Shown here one piece after another: positions 16,795 to 16,825 of a stretch of DNA of 16,825 nt. The notes beneath the pieces were generated by a model. The model had not been told where the DNA came from. It saw nothing but the letters and a program-made list of their open reading frames with translations, and searched no databases. Every line of letters begins with the position of its first letter. Positions within the stretch are counted from its first letter, which is position 1. Source of the DNA: Triparma columacea (lineage: Eukaryota; Sar; Bolidophyceae; Parmales; Triparmaceae); assembly GCA_030267965.1 (NCBI GenBank), contig BRYA01000647.1, positions 1 to 16,825 of the forward strand, given 5' to 3'. Made by a program: the position numbers and the translations under genes.

Positions 16795-16825
16795 CAAATC
16801 GTGGGTGGGTTTTTTGTATTTTTTG

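Overview
This window is eukaryotic nuclear DNA. Genes are broken by short GT-AG introns (77 to 485 bp) with C-rich polypyrimidine tracts. The products are typical of eukaryotes: a cAMP-dependent-type protein kinase, ankyrin and C2H2 zinc-finger proteins, a lipase-maturation-factor membrane protein and a lysine-methyltransferase-like enzyme. Intergenic spaces are mostly 0.2 to 0.8 kb. I infer a unicellular eukaryote, most likely a stramenopile alga of the bolidophyte/Parmales kind, because the HDIGVTWHTCPQEGC finger linker and gene style feel familiar from there. That taxonomic call is a low-confidence inference and rests on no search.

Layout. (1) 444-2138, minus: PKA-like catalytic subunit. 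Its kinase body is two exons, and the start codon probably sits alone in a first exon directly before a 485-bp intron. (2) 2204-2667: a non-autonomous inverted-repeat element (MITE-like) with 38-bp terminal inverted repeats and a 7-bp target duplication, 66 bp upstream of the proposed kinase start. (3) 3263-5331, plus: two-exon ankyrin-repeat protein. (4) 5332-6168: intergenic DNA with five scattered copies of a GATTCAGCCAC...GTGGGGT repeat. (5) 6169-7065, minus: class-I SAM methyltransferase of the FAM86/METTL21 type. (6) 7531-9435, plus: three-exon saccharopine-dehydrogenase-like oxidoreductase with an N-terminal membrane segment. (7) 9608-11674, minus: three-exon lipase maturation factor family protein. 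(8) 12162-14688: a large inverted duplication holding two convergent C2H2 zinc-finger genes (six and seven fingers). (9) 15052-16794, plus: a polytopic membrane protein resembling an MFS transporter, with a long low-complexity leader.

The genes do not form an obvious pathway and there is no operon logic. The kinase, methyltransferase and zinc-finger genes are regulatory or protein-modifying. The oxidoreductase, LMF and transporter are metabolic or membrane proteins.

The most interesting region is the zinc-finger pair. The two genes are inverted paralogues. The finger scaffold is almost invariant, while variation concentrates at the helix positions expected to contact DNA. Both 3' ends look as if they were created by decay of a longer 96-bp repeat array. 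A second broad pattern is that several genes run from C-rich at their 5' end to G-rich at their 3' end on the sense strand, with long G homopolymers just past the stops.
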